Made by a program: the position numbers and the translations under genes. A DNA stretch of 64,000 bases from Penicillium oxalicum (lineage: Eukaryota; Ascomycota; Eurotiomycetes; Eurotiales; Aspergillaceae). The stretch is from assembly GCF_001723175.1 (NCBI RefSeq), contig NC_064656.1:2170001-2234000 (forward strand), given 5' to 3'. Positions 12,558 to 23,750 of this stretch are shown here, in pieces; position 1 is the first letter of the stretch; the number at the start of each line of letters is the position of its first letter. The notes below the pieces were generated by a model, which searched no databases, was not told the DNA's origin, and was given only the letters and a program-made list of their open reading frames with translations.

Positions 12558-13271
12558 TTAGTATCTCCGTCGGGTTGGCTCGGGACTCGGGCTGCGGCTG
12601 ACGCTGCGTGCGTCGCGACCGCGCTCCTTGAGCCACTTCTTTGTGCTCAATCGCAATTCTCGGTCCAACTCGGGACTGGGATCTTTGCGATGGATGAAGT
12701 TGCAGAACCCTCCGCGGACGCACCCTTCACCACTATTCAGTCGGCAACACGCTTCCCGGAAATCCGTCACTGGTGAAAGTTCACAATATATCGGTCGCGC
12801 AGCGTACCACCGAGAATTCAGCGTATCGCACGCAGCTTGTGCGTCTTCTTCGTACTTGAATCGTGCGTAAACGTTGCCGATCAGGTCTGTAGTCAAGAAT
12901 GGGGAGAAACGATCAGACATTGTACCCTCGAGCAAAGAAAGCAGACAAGATTTGAATGGGCAGAACTTACGGTCATTGTTGTTGTCGCATACTACCAACT
13001 CCTCCAGTTCGCCGTACTTGCACATCTCGCACCAGACGTCCTCGTAGAATGCATCAAAGTGATTCTGGAGCTGGCTGGGGTTCATCTTGGTCTTGGGGTC
13101 GTAGGCAGGGTTCTGATACATATTGGGCATCAAGATTGTTTGCGAGTATGAAGGCTTGACATGCTTGCGCGAGCATCGATCGCCGTGGCGACATGCGCCG
13201 ATCTTGTAATAGAAGGAGCAGTTGACCTTGTCCTGCTCGGTACCGAAAATGGAGGCGAGATAATTGGCCAT
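12558..13271 (-). CDS. U2AF35: Small subunit of splicing factor U2AF (U2AF35)
   Basis: The product recognises the AG at 3' splice sites as partner of the large U2AF subunit during early spliceosome assembly in the nucleus. One intron (12887-12970) splits the gene; 209 residues result. Order of domains: a first CCCH zinc finger at about 18-39 (VNCSFYYKIGACRHGDRCS), an atypical RRM (UHM) with DAFYEDVWCEMCKYGELEE and IGNVYARFKYEEDA, then a second CCCH finger (CRLNSGEGCVRGGFCNFIH). The C-terminus ends in a short SR-like tail (RSVSRSPSPEP), far shorter than the RS domain of animal U2AF35 and typical of filamentous fungi. The intron is phase 1 and rebuilds a His in NNNDHLIGN, which confirms the splice. 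Confidence 0.95.
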   Translation of the reverse strand: MANYLASIFGTEQDKVNCSFYYKIGACRHGDRCSRKHVKPSYSQTILMPNMYQNPAYDPKTKMNPSQLQNHFDAFYEDVWCEMCKYGELEELVVCDNNNDRKFCPFKSCLLSLLEGTMSDRFSPFLTTDLIGNVYARFKYEEDAQAACDTLNSRWYAARPIYCELSPVTDFREACCRLNSGEGCVRGGFCNFIHRKDPSPELDRELRLSTKKWLKERGRDARSVSRSPSPEPTRRRY

Positions 13272-15196
13272 GGCGGGCTTGTATTCGAAGATTCGAGTGC
13301 CGAGAAGTGAGTGTTTGTATTCAAAGGGTGAGCGATGCTCTGTCGTTCGCGCTGAAGGAGAATGGAGAAGCGGTCGCGCGCGAGATTGAAAAGGAAGGCC
13401 AACTGGGTGGAGATATCGGATGCCTGAAGTTTCTGGAGAGCTCCCGCTGGGACTGTGGCATGGCTGACTAAATCAGACAGCTCCGTCCATGTCTCGACGG
13501 GCACTCATCAACTGGTCAACGGTCGGCCATCATCGGGTATTTGATTATTCCGAGGCGGGATCAATAACTGTGACTTGAGGCAATGAATCTTGTACTAAGC
13601 ATCGTAATTCAGGTGATAATCTTGGGTTTTTTAACATGGTCTGAGTATCATGGACAAGTAGTAGGTATATTGCTGGTGTGAAGTTTTAACGTTGGTCTGT
13701 CTATTTCTATTTAATGTTACTGGGATGGGTGCCGTCCCCAGCTCCAATGATTGGAGGTGGTGGTGCCCATACCTATATATTGCTGGCGCACCCTCTTCGG
13801 GCTGCACCCGCGGGTCCGAATTTGACTGGAGCTGGTTCAGTCCCGTCTCAACTCCAGGAGGCATATAAACAGACAGATAAACCTGATTAATTGACGCATG
13901 AGTTATATTCAAGACTCGGTTATTTAACAAGTCGTGAAAAACATAAGCGTGCACATTGTTATGCCAGAACTTAAACCCATGAACGAATCGATTCCATGGC
14001 TCGTCTGTTTCTACTCAATGATGGGCCGGAAAAACAACTTCAGCCGTAGACCTGCTATTAGGTACCCAATTCCATCCGGCAGATCTCGGACATTCCATAC
14101 ATTAGTAACTCCGAACAAACGCAGAACTCTGTCACTTCAGCTTCAGTTTGCACTATCACCTCAAACCACATGCCCGAGTACCGGGGTTGACACTCGAAAA
14201 ATTGGATGAACATGGTCACCAGGCTCGCGGTCTTGCATCTTGAATACATTGGAGTATGGGCCGAGAAACTATTAAGAACCTATAGATTAGGGCTGAAATT
14301 TTGCTGGGATTACTCTGTATTAGAGACCTGAATATCCTACCTTCCCATGCCCTGCCGGATAAACCATGCTTGGATAGATACTATCTCACACTCGACTTCT
14401 TACCCAGTCACATCTAGGTTCTAGAGAACCCAAGAGCCTCAAGAATTCTGAGCACATGAATCTGTTAATATCGAATCGGCAGGGGTTGCCAATGCATGAT
14501 CATTATCCACAGGCATATTAGGTGAAAGTTTGATGACGAATACCTAGGATAGATAAACAGCCCACTCTGCTTGTTGATGGTAGTCACAAGTGCTTCGAGT
14601 AGCGGCGACCACACAGAGTCAGTGTATGTAGGCCCACTTGCCTGAGCCCAGGTTGTCAGAAATGGCCAACATACACATAAACATAGCCTTTCAGCCAACG
14701 TGGTCGTGTAGTGGTGAGACAGCGTTTTTCTATGTGGGTTGTTGATCATGTTTGACTGTGCGATACCTAGTGGAGCGACAATAGCATGACGTCTGCCGAA
14801 CTGGAGTGTGTCGTGCCTGGCCAGACGGGTGCGCGAATGCAGGTCTGGCACCCTGGAGATTATTAAGCCCCGCGCCACGAGGCGGCGGGGTCCAGGATAG
14901 GTGGACGGAACTGTTGCATTCTGCAGCAGCTCTGGAATTGAATTCTGTTGAAGCCACCCGCAGATAAACAAAACTACTAAAGCACCTCACTTTACTTTTT
15001 GATCAGGTAAGTACCTATGACCCTCTGGCAGCCATGCAACGCCCAAACTCGCAGATGTCCATGTCAACTTTCTCCCCACCGGGGGAAGCTGCTCTTCCCT
15101 GTGAGATCTCGGAGGAGCACAACTTAATAGCAACCTGAGATTGTTACTTATGCGGGCAATGAAATGGTGATCGCTGATTGCACTCGCAGGTACACC
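13272..15196. other. Divergent intergenic region, about 1.9 kb
   Basis: It separates the U2AF gene (-) from a short-chain dehydrogenase (+) and must hold both promoters. An open frame at 13130-13504 overlaps the U2AF start but begins with GTG and is more likely 5' UTR. I see no other gene. Confidence 0.6.
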
Positions 15197-16123
15197 ATGT
15201 CAGCAAAGACGATCATCGTCACAGGCGCCTCTCGCGGTCAGGTACCCCGATTGTACTTCTCGACTCAGAACTGACGATTCCATAGGCATCGGTCTTGCCA
15301 TTGCCAAGTTTCTCCTCTCTGCTCCACAAGGACACAATGTGGTCGTCGTGGCTCGCAGTCTGGAGCCGCTCCAGAAACTGAAAGACCAGTACAGCAAGCA
15401 GGTCGAAGTGGTCAATGGCGATCTGGCAGATTTTTCACTCGCCCAAAAGGCTGTCGATGCTGCAATCAATTCCTTCGGCCAGCTTGATGGAATGGTGCTC
15501 AATCATGGCATTCTCGGCCAGGTGGGCAAGATTGCCAATGCCAACGTGGACCAGTGGAAGAAAGACTTTGATGTCAACTTCTTCAGCCTGGTGGCTTTCG
15601 TACGTCCACGCTAAATTGACCGTTTAAATGAAACTTCAGCATTGACTTGTCTACAGACCAAGGCAGCTCTCCCAGCACTTCGCAAGTCCAAGGGAAAGAT
15701 CATTTTCACCTCCTCAGGTGCTGCGGTGTCCGGATATCGCGGATGGGGTCTTTATGGAGCATCCAAGGCCGCCATGAACCACTTCGCTCTGAGCTTGGGA
15801 AGCGAGGAACCCGATGTGGTTTCGGTGGCCGTCCGGCCGGGCATGGTCGACACCGAGATGCAGCGCGAGCTTCGTGAAGATCACGTGTCGAACTTGGATG
15901 CCGAGATGCATTCAAAGTTCTTCGGCGCGCACAAGGAGGGCAAGCTGGTGAAGCCCGAGCAACCTGGGCACGTTATGGCCAAACTTGTGCTCGATGCGCC
16001 TCAAGATCTTAGTGGCCGTTTCCTCTCGTACGTGTTGCTCATAATCTACAGAAACTTGGCAAAATGCTAACACCAACGCTACGCAGATGGAACGACAAGG
16101 AACTCGACGCCTTCCAGGAATAG
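15197..16123 (+). CDS. Short-chain dehydrogenase/reductase, Irc24/YIR035C-like
   Basis: This is a classical SDR of about 253 residues, a cytosolic NADP-type oxidoreductase related to the yeast YIR035C/IRC24 group (sepiapterin-reductase-like, benzil reductase activity known in that group). Introns lie at 15237-15285, 15600-15656 and 16028-16086. The cofactor motif TGASRGIG is at 9-16 and is rebuilt across intron 1, which uses an unusual GTCAGG donor. The catalytic Ser is in TSSGAA at about 137-138, with Tyr 151 and Lys 155 in YGASK. The usual NAG structural motif reads LNHG here. The last exon encodes only 12 residues. The real substrate cannot be told from sequence. It sits alone among nuclear housekeeping genes. 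Confidence 0.87.
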
Positions 16124-16996
16124 GATTGTATTGTGAAGAATTACTCATTATAAAATTTCTTTCGACAATGTCACTATACAGCAATCAGTATGAATGCCAC
16201 GAAATGTCCATGAGTGAAAATTCCGAGAACAGATAAAGTGTAATCAGCCGAAAGATGAAAAGCAGGTACATTTTATAAGCATCAGGTGCAGCGCACCTTC
16301 ATACTTAGCATGGAATGTAGGATGTTCATCATACAAAAAGAGTGTGCAATTATAATTCCAAAGTGATTCGTACCTAACACGTAAACTCAAGTGGTGTGGA
16401 CCGAAACGAACGGTGCGATAGACGTTTATGCGAACCGAGAAAAAAAATCCGTCTCTGGACCTTTTGTGGATACCTGCTGAGCTTGAAGAAAGTCAGTTGT
16501 GAATTCTTCGTGGGTAATCATGTAAATAAGAACAATGATTTGAATTGATATCAGTTCGTCCGTTTGGCTAGGACAGTGTAATCACCACGGTTTGGTATGA
16601 TAGGGGCGACAACGATGTTCATCATGTAGAAAGAAGTGAAGGGAAATTTCGTCAAAGACACTTACCAGGATAATTTGGCCCCGAGAGTGAATTGACATCA
16701 GAATTCTCTCTCGGGGAAGTTCCCAGGTCGACCTGAGAGGATGAAGAGATGAAGGGAAGAAGAGACATTTCAACGATGAAAAAAATTGAAAATAAATGTG
16801 AGCAGGGGCGGTGAGAATCTGCCGGCAGGAAAATATGGGCCCCGGGTTGCGCGCCTCGGGGACCTTTTAATGCTCCAGTCGCCCCACGTTAAGATCCCAA
16901 AGAAAAAAGAGTCGCGTCTGCTTCTGGTAATTACCTGGTCGCCAATTATATTGCCTGTTCGTCCCTCTGAGCACTCAACACCTACACATAACCGCC
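16124..16996. other. Intergenic region
   Basis: AT-rich 3' flank of the dehydrogenase and promoter of the following gene, both on the + strand. No supported feature. Confidence 0.6.
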
Positions 16997-17719
16997 ATGT
17001 CCGACCGGGAATTCAGCTGTAAGTGCTTCACCCTGACACTTGTATTTAGTCAGCAATGTGAATCTGACTTGGTTCTTTCTAAATCAGCAAATGACGACCT
17101 GTCGCTGCCGAAAGGTATGACTTCAAACCCGCTTCGATCTTGAATCGATAGCCCAACGTGAACCCACGTCGCTCGGATCGCATTTGCACAGACAATATTA
17201 TGCCCAGCAATCTTGATATTTGACGGTGCTCATGCGCTCGGTCAGACTTTGCTGACAATGCTAAATTATAGCCACGGTCCAAAAGATCATCACTGAAATC
17301 CTGCCCCCCAGCATGGGTCAAACCTTCTCAAAGGACGCGCGCGACCTGCTGATGGAATGCTGTGTTGAATTCATCACCTTGATATCATCCGAGGCAAACG
17401 ACATCAGCGAAAAGGAAGCCAAGAAGACTATTGCCTGTGAACATGTCGAGAAGGCTCTGCGTGATCTGGGTTTCGCAGATTACATCCCCGATGTGCTCGC
17501 AGTTGCAGAGGAGCATCGGGAACAACTCAAGGTATGCTCTCACAATAATCTGCCCGCCATCAAACTATGATGTGGTTGGCTGACAAATTCTTGATATAGT
17601 CTCGGGAGAAAAAACAAAGCAAAATGGAGCAGAGTGGTCTGTCCGAGGAAGAGCTTCTCCGCCAACAGCAGGAACTTTTCCGGTCTGCAACCGAGAAGTA
17701 CAACGCAGGCCCTGAATAG
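16997..17719 (+). CDS. ncb2: NC2 beta / Dr1, histone-fold transcription repressor
   Basis: The protein is the beta subunit of negative cofactor 2. It pairs with NC2 alpha (Drap1/Bur6), binds the TBP-TATA complex and blocks entry of TFIIA and TFIIB. Three introns (17019-17087, 17115-17271, 17532-17599) interrupt it; exon 2 is only 27 nt. The 142 residues match the family length. The histone fold runs from about 10 to 100 with LSLPKATVQKIITEILP, FSKDARDLLMECCVEFI and NDISEKEAKKTIACEHV, followed by the family motif LGFADYI. The C-terminal part is charged and Gln/Glu-rich (SEEELLRQQQELF), as in other Dr1 proteins. The reading frame is continuous only with all three introns removed. Confidence 0.95.
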
Positions 17720-18458
17720 TAACTTCTCGAGACAATGAATGGGCTCATGCTGGTCATAGAGGGACACGAACGGATGAATGGCGTTGGTCTGGATTGGGTT
17801 CTGCGGGATACTTTGGCATCTCACGGCTCGGGCGTTTTCACGGTGATTTGACAGTTTTCATTTTCAAGCTCGTACATACCTGGAATGACACATCTGTGTT
17901 CTTCCTTTAATCAGATTGAATCGTGCCAAGTCTCTCAACGGGATTCACTTGTTGAGGCGACACGATCAAGACTCGTTTTGCCAAGCGCTGCATCCCACAT
18001 GGATAGCCCGTCAGTCGCCAAAGCTTTAAGTGACCAGACCGTTCTAGGCAGGGAGTATTGTGCATAGGAATAAGCGCATGGATATGCAAAGACGGTGAGT
18101 TCAGATATAGGGAATATCCCATATTAGACCAAGTTCGCTGCGCCTTGACCCAAACTGGCAATCATGCGCAAATGTCATAGTTCGTTTGCGACCAGCCTTC
18201 CTCCCATCCTGAATCTCCAGGCCGCAAAACTACGCGACCCGCAGATCTTCGGCCAACTTGCGGCTCTCCGCCTTGCCGCGCCTCGAATCACGGACCCCAA
18301 CAGCTCTGTTCACGTGATTCAGGTGCCATGATAAAACAACGCTAAACTAGGAAGGGTAAGCGGGACGGTAATTCAACCACTGCACGGGAAAGCCCAGCGA
18401 GCAGCGTAGGCGTTCGGCTTTCGAAGAACAAGGATTTCTTGACATTGCGCCTCCAAAC
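17720..18458. other. Intergenic region
   Basis: 3' flank of the Dr1 gene and promoter of the Arp9-like gene. No supported feature. Confidence 0.6.
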
Positions 18459-20556
18459 ATGCCGCCTTTCAAGGATGAGCATATTCTGGTGAGTGGAATC
18501 TTTTTGCTCACCCTTGTCAATTCCGACAGAATTGGTTGACGCAAAATGCTCGTGCTAGCTGATTGCGCCGGGTTCGCAAATGACCCTGGCGCAGCTTGGT
18601 CTCCCCGAAAGCTTCACGCCTGCGCGTTTTCGATTCCCCACGCGCATGTTCCCTGCGCAGAAAAAGGGCGAGTTCGAGCCTTATCGCATTCGTGAATGTC
18701 AACAGACACCCAGTGCCAGCAATGGTACCGATGCTCCTACGACACAAGATACTGAGATGAAAGATGCGGCCGCCGTGGCCCAAGATACTGCCGCCAAAAC
18801 TGAAACCTCCGACAATGCAGAGAAGCCGACTGACGAGACTGCCGGAGGTGCAGACAAGAGCGAAACCCAGGAGACTATTTACGAAGAGGATGTCATATCT
18901 GACGAAGGGGCTATCTATCCCATCCAGGATGGCCGCATTGTCGACTGGCCCTGCTTCTTCGCTCTGCTTACACACATCTACAACGCGTTGAGCCCACCAT
19001 TCCACACGCCAATTTTATTGGTCGCGCAACCCGTGTGGACTCTTCGTGATCGCGAGACCATTACTCAATTCGTGTTTGAGAAGTTCAAGACACCCGGCTT
19101 CGTTTTGATGGACTCCGCGCTTGCCACGTGCTATGGCTATGGTGTACCGACAGCCACCGTCATTGATGTTGGCAAGACCAAGGCAGATGTCACGGCTGTG
19201 ACGGACTACGTTGTGAATGAGTATGGCCGCGGTATTGCTCTGAAAGGCTGCGGCGGTGACGCAATGACTGATCGACTGGTCGAGCTCCTGGGCCCCAGAG
19301 GCTTTTCGCGCGAGATGTGTGAGCAGCTGAAGCGAAGCAACATTGCCGAGATTCTGGTTCCAGGCACGCCCCTTCCTGGTGCTGCTGCAACGGCTCATCA
19401 GGGCTCAAATCCAGCAGCGGCTGCCTCGACTGGTGGATCGGGTGCAAACGATACGATCCCCCGCGGACCCGGAGAAAATACGCAGACCGGCACTGAGAAT
19501 GGCACTGAAGAAGACGACGGAGTTTTGGATGTCGCTGCCATTGTGAGTGGTAATACCACAGAATACTTGGCCAAAATTGAGAAAGAGAAGACCGGCAAGA
19601 AGACTGGTGCAGAGTCCAAGCAAAAGAATGCCCCCAACCACCAAAAGGAAAAGGCAACTTTCCAATATGAAGAGTTCAGCCCTCTGGATGAGGACGAAAA
19701 ATCTGCAGCTGGATCCCGCCGATACATTCGCCAGACTCGCGAGATCGAAGTTGGGGCGGAGCGCTTCCTTCTTGCAACGCCGGTGCAAGGTGCTCAGGAC
19801 CGTCTTACAAGTGGTATTCTCGAGGACATCGCCGCTCAGATTCATCATACTATCCTTGCCGTTCCGGATGCTACCAAAAGAAGCGAACTTTGGGACTCTC
19901 TCGTTATCGTTGGATGCGGTAGTCGAGTTCGAGGTACGTAAACATGACTTTGTCACCATCGATGTGAGGTACAGAACTGACAGATATGATCGTTCCTAGG
20001 TTTCGCGCAGGCTCTTCTCGGCGTCCTCACACAGAAATACATCCTTTCTCCTTCCGCCACTATCTTCACCTCTGAAATCCCCTCCGTATTCTCTACTCCT
20101 CTCCCCACCGGTGGCACCAACACTCCAGCGCCCATGGCTCAACAGCCTAGTCCAATGTTCCACCCAACTGCCCCTGGTGTGAATCCTCTGCTTGTCGCTG
20201 CCACCCACAACAATCCTGGAATGGCCGCTACCACTCCGGGTACCCCAGGCATGGACCCTAGCATGTCCCTCCACCGCTCGAGTGGCCACTCGCAAAATCC
20301 GACCTCTGTGAAATGCCTGCGGCTACCTGACTACTTCCCCGAGTTCAAGCACGAGGGCAATCGCAATGCTCCGGGCGCTAGCCACGGCCCCAGTGCCACT
20401 CAAGGGGGTCATGGTTCTGAAGAGGCTACTTTCCTGGGCGCTCAGATGGCTGCCAAGGTTTGCTTCGTACTTGATCAAGGCCTTTCAAAAGGTTTTATGA
20501 CTCGAGTCGACTACAACGAGAGCGGGCCCTCGGCCATTCACGAGTTTGTGCTATGA
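18459..20556 (+). CDS. arp9: Actin-related protein, Arp9-like chromatin remodelling subunit
   Basis: A 653-residue actin-fold protein, most like fungal Arp9, a shared subunit of RSC and SWI/SNF remodellers that binds the HSA helix of the ATPase together with Arp7. Introns at 18489-18558 and 19934-19999 define three exons; exon 1 encodes only MPPFKDEHIL. The start IAPGSQMTLAQLGLPESF replaces the usual actin phosphate loop. Actin-like parts follow: LVAQPVWTLRDRETITQ, VLMDSALATCYGYG and the second phosphate loop ATVIDVGKTKADVT, then GCGGDAMTDRLVELL. Two long low-complexity inserts (about 50-110, and about 260-350, rich in Ala, Thr, Glu and Lys) and a Pro/Thr-rich stretch near the C-terminus make it larger than yeast Arp9. 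Arp8 would be the main alternative; the N-terminus argues for Arp9. Confidence 0.76.
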
Positions 20557-21295
20557 GGCAAGAGCGATCTCGATGAGCGCAGCCCATTGTAAGGCGCCGT
20601 TACGAAGCGTGTTAATTTTTCTTTCTTTCATTTTTTATTCTAAATTCTCCCTCTTGGTCAGCTGTATCGTTTCTCCCGCGAGCACTTTGAAGAATGTTGT
20701 GATATGACCGTGTATTTCGAAAGGGCTTTTCTCAATATACAAGTCACTTTCGTCAAGTTTCCTCTGCTTTGCCATGTTCAAGAAAAGCCGGCTTGGGATT
20801 TCAGTTGGGAGCCGTGGAGTCCGGTCTTGTCTTTTACATTATTTATATTATCGGGCTACCGTGGGTGGTCAGCCCAAATTCACTTCCAGGCGTATCTACT
20901 CATTCATCCTTTAATTATTTTTTTTCCCGTTTTTTTTGATACGGATACTCATGAATTCTCATCAGGTCTTTTGGAAACCTACTGTAGTTCGCTTGAAGCT
21001 TCTAAAATTGAAGACTACTGATCGCAAATTTCCGTCCAATCTTCCACAGACCCACGCCGGTCCGCCAAAACGCGACTGTTCCATGCGGCTTCCATGTGCC
21101 GGCGCAGACTGATTTGTCCTTATCTTCACGTGATTGATAGATTGTCGGCGTGACGCCACCGTCTTTTTTGAGCGGAGCACCATTTTGACTGTTATCTGAT
21201 CGGCATTTGCCTTCAACACCAACAGCTTTGGTCCTAAGTCTCTGTCACCAGACGAGAAAAAAAAGCATCAGCAGTGTTTTTTATATTCCTTTAAG
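20557..21295. other. Intergenic region
   Basis: Between two co-oriented genes. T-rich 3' flank on the left and promoter on the right. No supported feature. Confidence 0.6.
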
Positions 21296-22649
21296 ATGCC
21301 TCGCGCTGAAGCCGGTAAGCTGTCGTTCATTGTCTGCAGAGCTTGAAGCATTCCGCTAACGCAAAAGCAGGCAGTACCAAGGCCATTTCGAACAAGATCA
21401 AGAGCAAAGGTAAAGCTCTCTCGACTCAGTTTAAAAATTTGTGGCATGAAGCGGGAGAAATTGCCTCACTGCACATCGACCCCAGATCATCCTGCTGACT
21501 TGGCCGCTTGACTCAGGACTCGGCAGGTTAAGATGGTATTGTCAAGCTTGGTAAGCCTCTCGACCCTTTCTTCAAAGATGAAAGGTAGCTAACACCTTTT
21601 TCAAAGTGAGAGGCAAATGCGAGACGAGAATGGTTTCAAGTAAGTGGTATTGAATCTTTTGCGCAACCACGGCAAATCCTGTTTACTGACAACTTATCTG
21701 GCGACAGATGCCACGTTCAAAGCGAAGCGCATGTTCGACAAATGCTCCTTATCGGCGAAGATCCCAAGAAACACATCAAGGAGTTCTCGAACGAGTTTTT
21801 GAAGAATTTCATCGATTTGTTGAAAACAAGTATGTGATGTGCTTCATCGCGAACTGCTAGTCCCCATCAGCAACACCGCTAACCTTTTGGCAAACAGCAC
21901 ACGGAGAAAAGCAGGTCAATGCCAATCATTTCTACCAACAAATCATCGCAGACAAAACCCACATTCACATGAATGCCACTGAGTGGAAGTCATTATCGGC
22001 CTTCGTCGCGCATCTTGGTCGGAATGGAATTTGTCGCGTGGAGGATACAGAAAAGGGTCTCTTTATCTCATGGATCGACAACAGCCCCGAGACGTTGCGC
22101 CGGCGCGAAGCTATTATGAAGAAAGAAAGACAGGACAAGGGCGATGAGGAACGCGAGCAGCGCCTCATTCAGGAGCAGGTTGAGCGTGCACGGCGCAACA
22201 TGCAAGAAAAACAAGAAGAGGAAAGCACGGAGGACAGGTTCCTGCAGCGAGAGGAGGGTGAAAAAGTCAAGCTGAACTTTGGCTTCAGCGCCAAGCCAAA
22301 ACCCGATGCGAACCCAGTTCCCCCCCAAGAGCCAGCGACCGTGACGACCGGGGGGTCCTCCGACGGAAAAGAGTCACCGTCCGCGGGGGAGATAGAATCC
22401 ACGACTCCGACTACTTCTCAGGGCCCTGCCAAGATCTCCATGTCCTTTGGTGGTGCACAGAAGCCCAAGAATGTCTTTGCCTCTGCACCGAAAAAAAACC
22501 CACTGGCAGGTAAAAAGGGCCCTGTGATGGCCCAGCCGAAGAAGATGACGGAGCAAGAGCGGATCATGAAAGCGGAGATGGAAGCTGCAGAGCGAAAGCG
22601 CAGTCGGCCTGACTCGGTCTTCAATTCCAAGCGACCAAAACTTGCTTAA
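21296..22649 (+). CDS. kin17: Kin17-type DNA/RNA-binding zinc-finger protein
   Basis: Kin17 is a nuclear protein linked to DNA replication and repair and to the spliceosome; yeast Rts2 is a relative. Six exons with introns 21315-21370, 21410-21516, 21551-21606, 21640-21707 and 21830-21897 give 332 residues. The order is: a basic start with TKAISNKIKSKG; a C2H2-type zinc finger at about 26-50 (WYCQAC through CHVQSEAH), whose coding sequence is split over three exons; and a winged-helix domain at about 50-160 (FLKNFIDLLKTTHGEKQVN, then FVAHLGRNGICRVEDTEKG). A long charged coiled coil follows (RREAIMKKERQDKGDEERE). The C-terminal third is low complexity. The KOW domain of the animal protein is absent, as is usual in fungi. 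The splits all fall in the conserved N-terminal half. Confidence 0.93.
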
Positions 22650-23750
22650 ACGCGCCTGTGAATGTCTGATTCAATTGGGCCTTCTCTGTTGCATCATTTT
22701 CGATTTCTCTTTTATTCTCCCTTCCATATTTTTTACATATTATATACCCTTTTCTAGACCATGGCTTATATCAATCAGCAGTCTCGCACGACCGGGCAAG
22801 CTGTTGCACAGCGAAACTTCAAAAAAGTGTCTTAAGATTGCTTTTTTCTAACCTGCCGAGCCTCGGTATGTTTGGGAGATGCAACATACATTCAGTCCCA
22901 AGATAATGCTGACCTGGCTCCGTCCCCATGTGGTAGAAATTCGGCATGGAATCGAGAATTGAGAAGGGGCCAAACACATAGAATCTAGAGCCTGTATCTC
23001 ATATGAACCTTGAATTTGACAAAACAAGCTTAGGCATCTCAATTGCAAAGCTCGAGGGATTTAGCGACAATCATCGCTGGGCAGGCTGTTTTGCTTTTGC
23101 ACAATTGGCCTTGCACAAAATATACAAAGTACAATATGAGTTTCACTCCCCACAGTGCGCTCGTCTTCCACTCCCAATTTCAAGTATTGGGCTGCATAAG
23201 TACCCACGTGCGCCATTTCGACATCAAGTCCGTCCCCAAAGTCCCCTGCTCCTGCAGAAGCAGCCCTGTGTAACACTGCGTCTCCTCGGAGTTAGTATGC
23301 ACCGAGATGGCCGCATTGCCCGAGGCCGACTCGTGCATTCTGAATCGCCAGTTCCAGTTGGAAACGGAAGGCTCAACTCGGTGTTTGACGTCTAACAGGT
23401 ATCGATCTGCACTACTGTCGTATTCACACTTGCAGCTTTGATGTAATCAGTCCTCTCCTTCCACTCTCGGCCTCTCGGAGACTCGGCCTGTTGGTCTACC
23501 GCGTCCGACCGAGGGGCGCAGATTCCTGTGACCCCGCCAACTCGACGAAGTACGACTGCCTTTTAAGAATCTGAGAATTGGCAAGTCTCAGACCCGACAG
23601 AAGGTGGCAGAGCTATAAGAGTGAAGAAATCCGGAGCTACAAAGACGAAGTCGAAGATTTTTACTTCAATGATCCATTTCCTCGAGTGTGGACGCCTTCA
23701 ATTCCTTCTTCTCCGAATAGTCTGAACGTTACGAAGCCCGCGAAAGAGAG
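22650..23750. other. Intergenic region
   Basis: About 1.1 kb between Kin17 and the P450, both on the + strand. No supported gene; small open frames on both strands lack recognisable content. Confidence 0.6.

Noticed and set aside
13130..13504. 124-codon minus-strand frame overlapping the U2AF35 start
   Set aside because: Starts with GTG, not ATG, and becomes a frameshifted copy of U2AF35 coding sequence. More likely 5' UTR.
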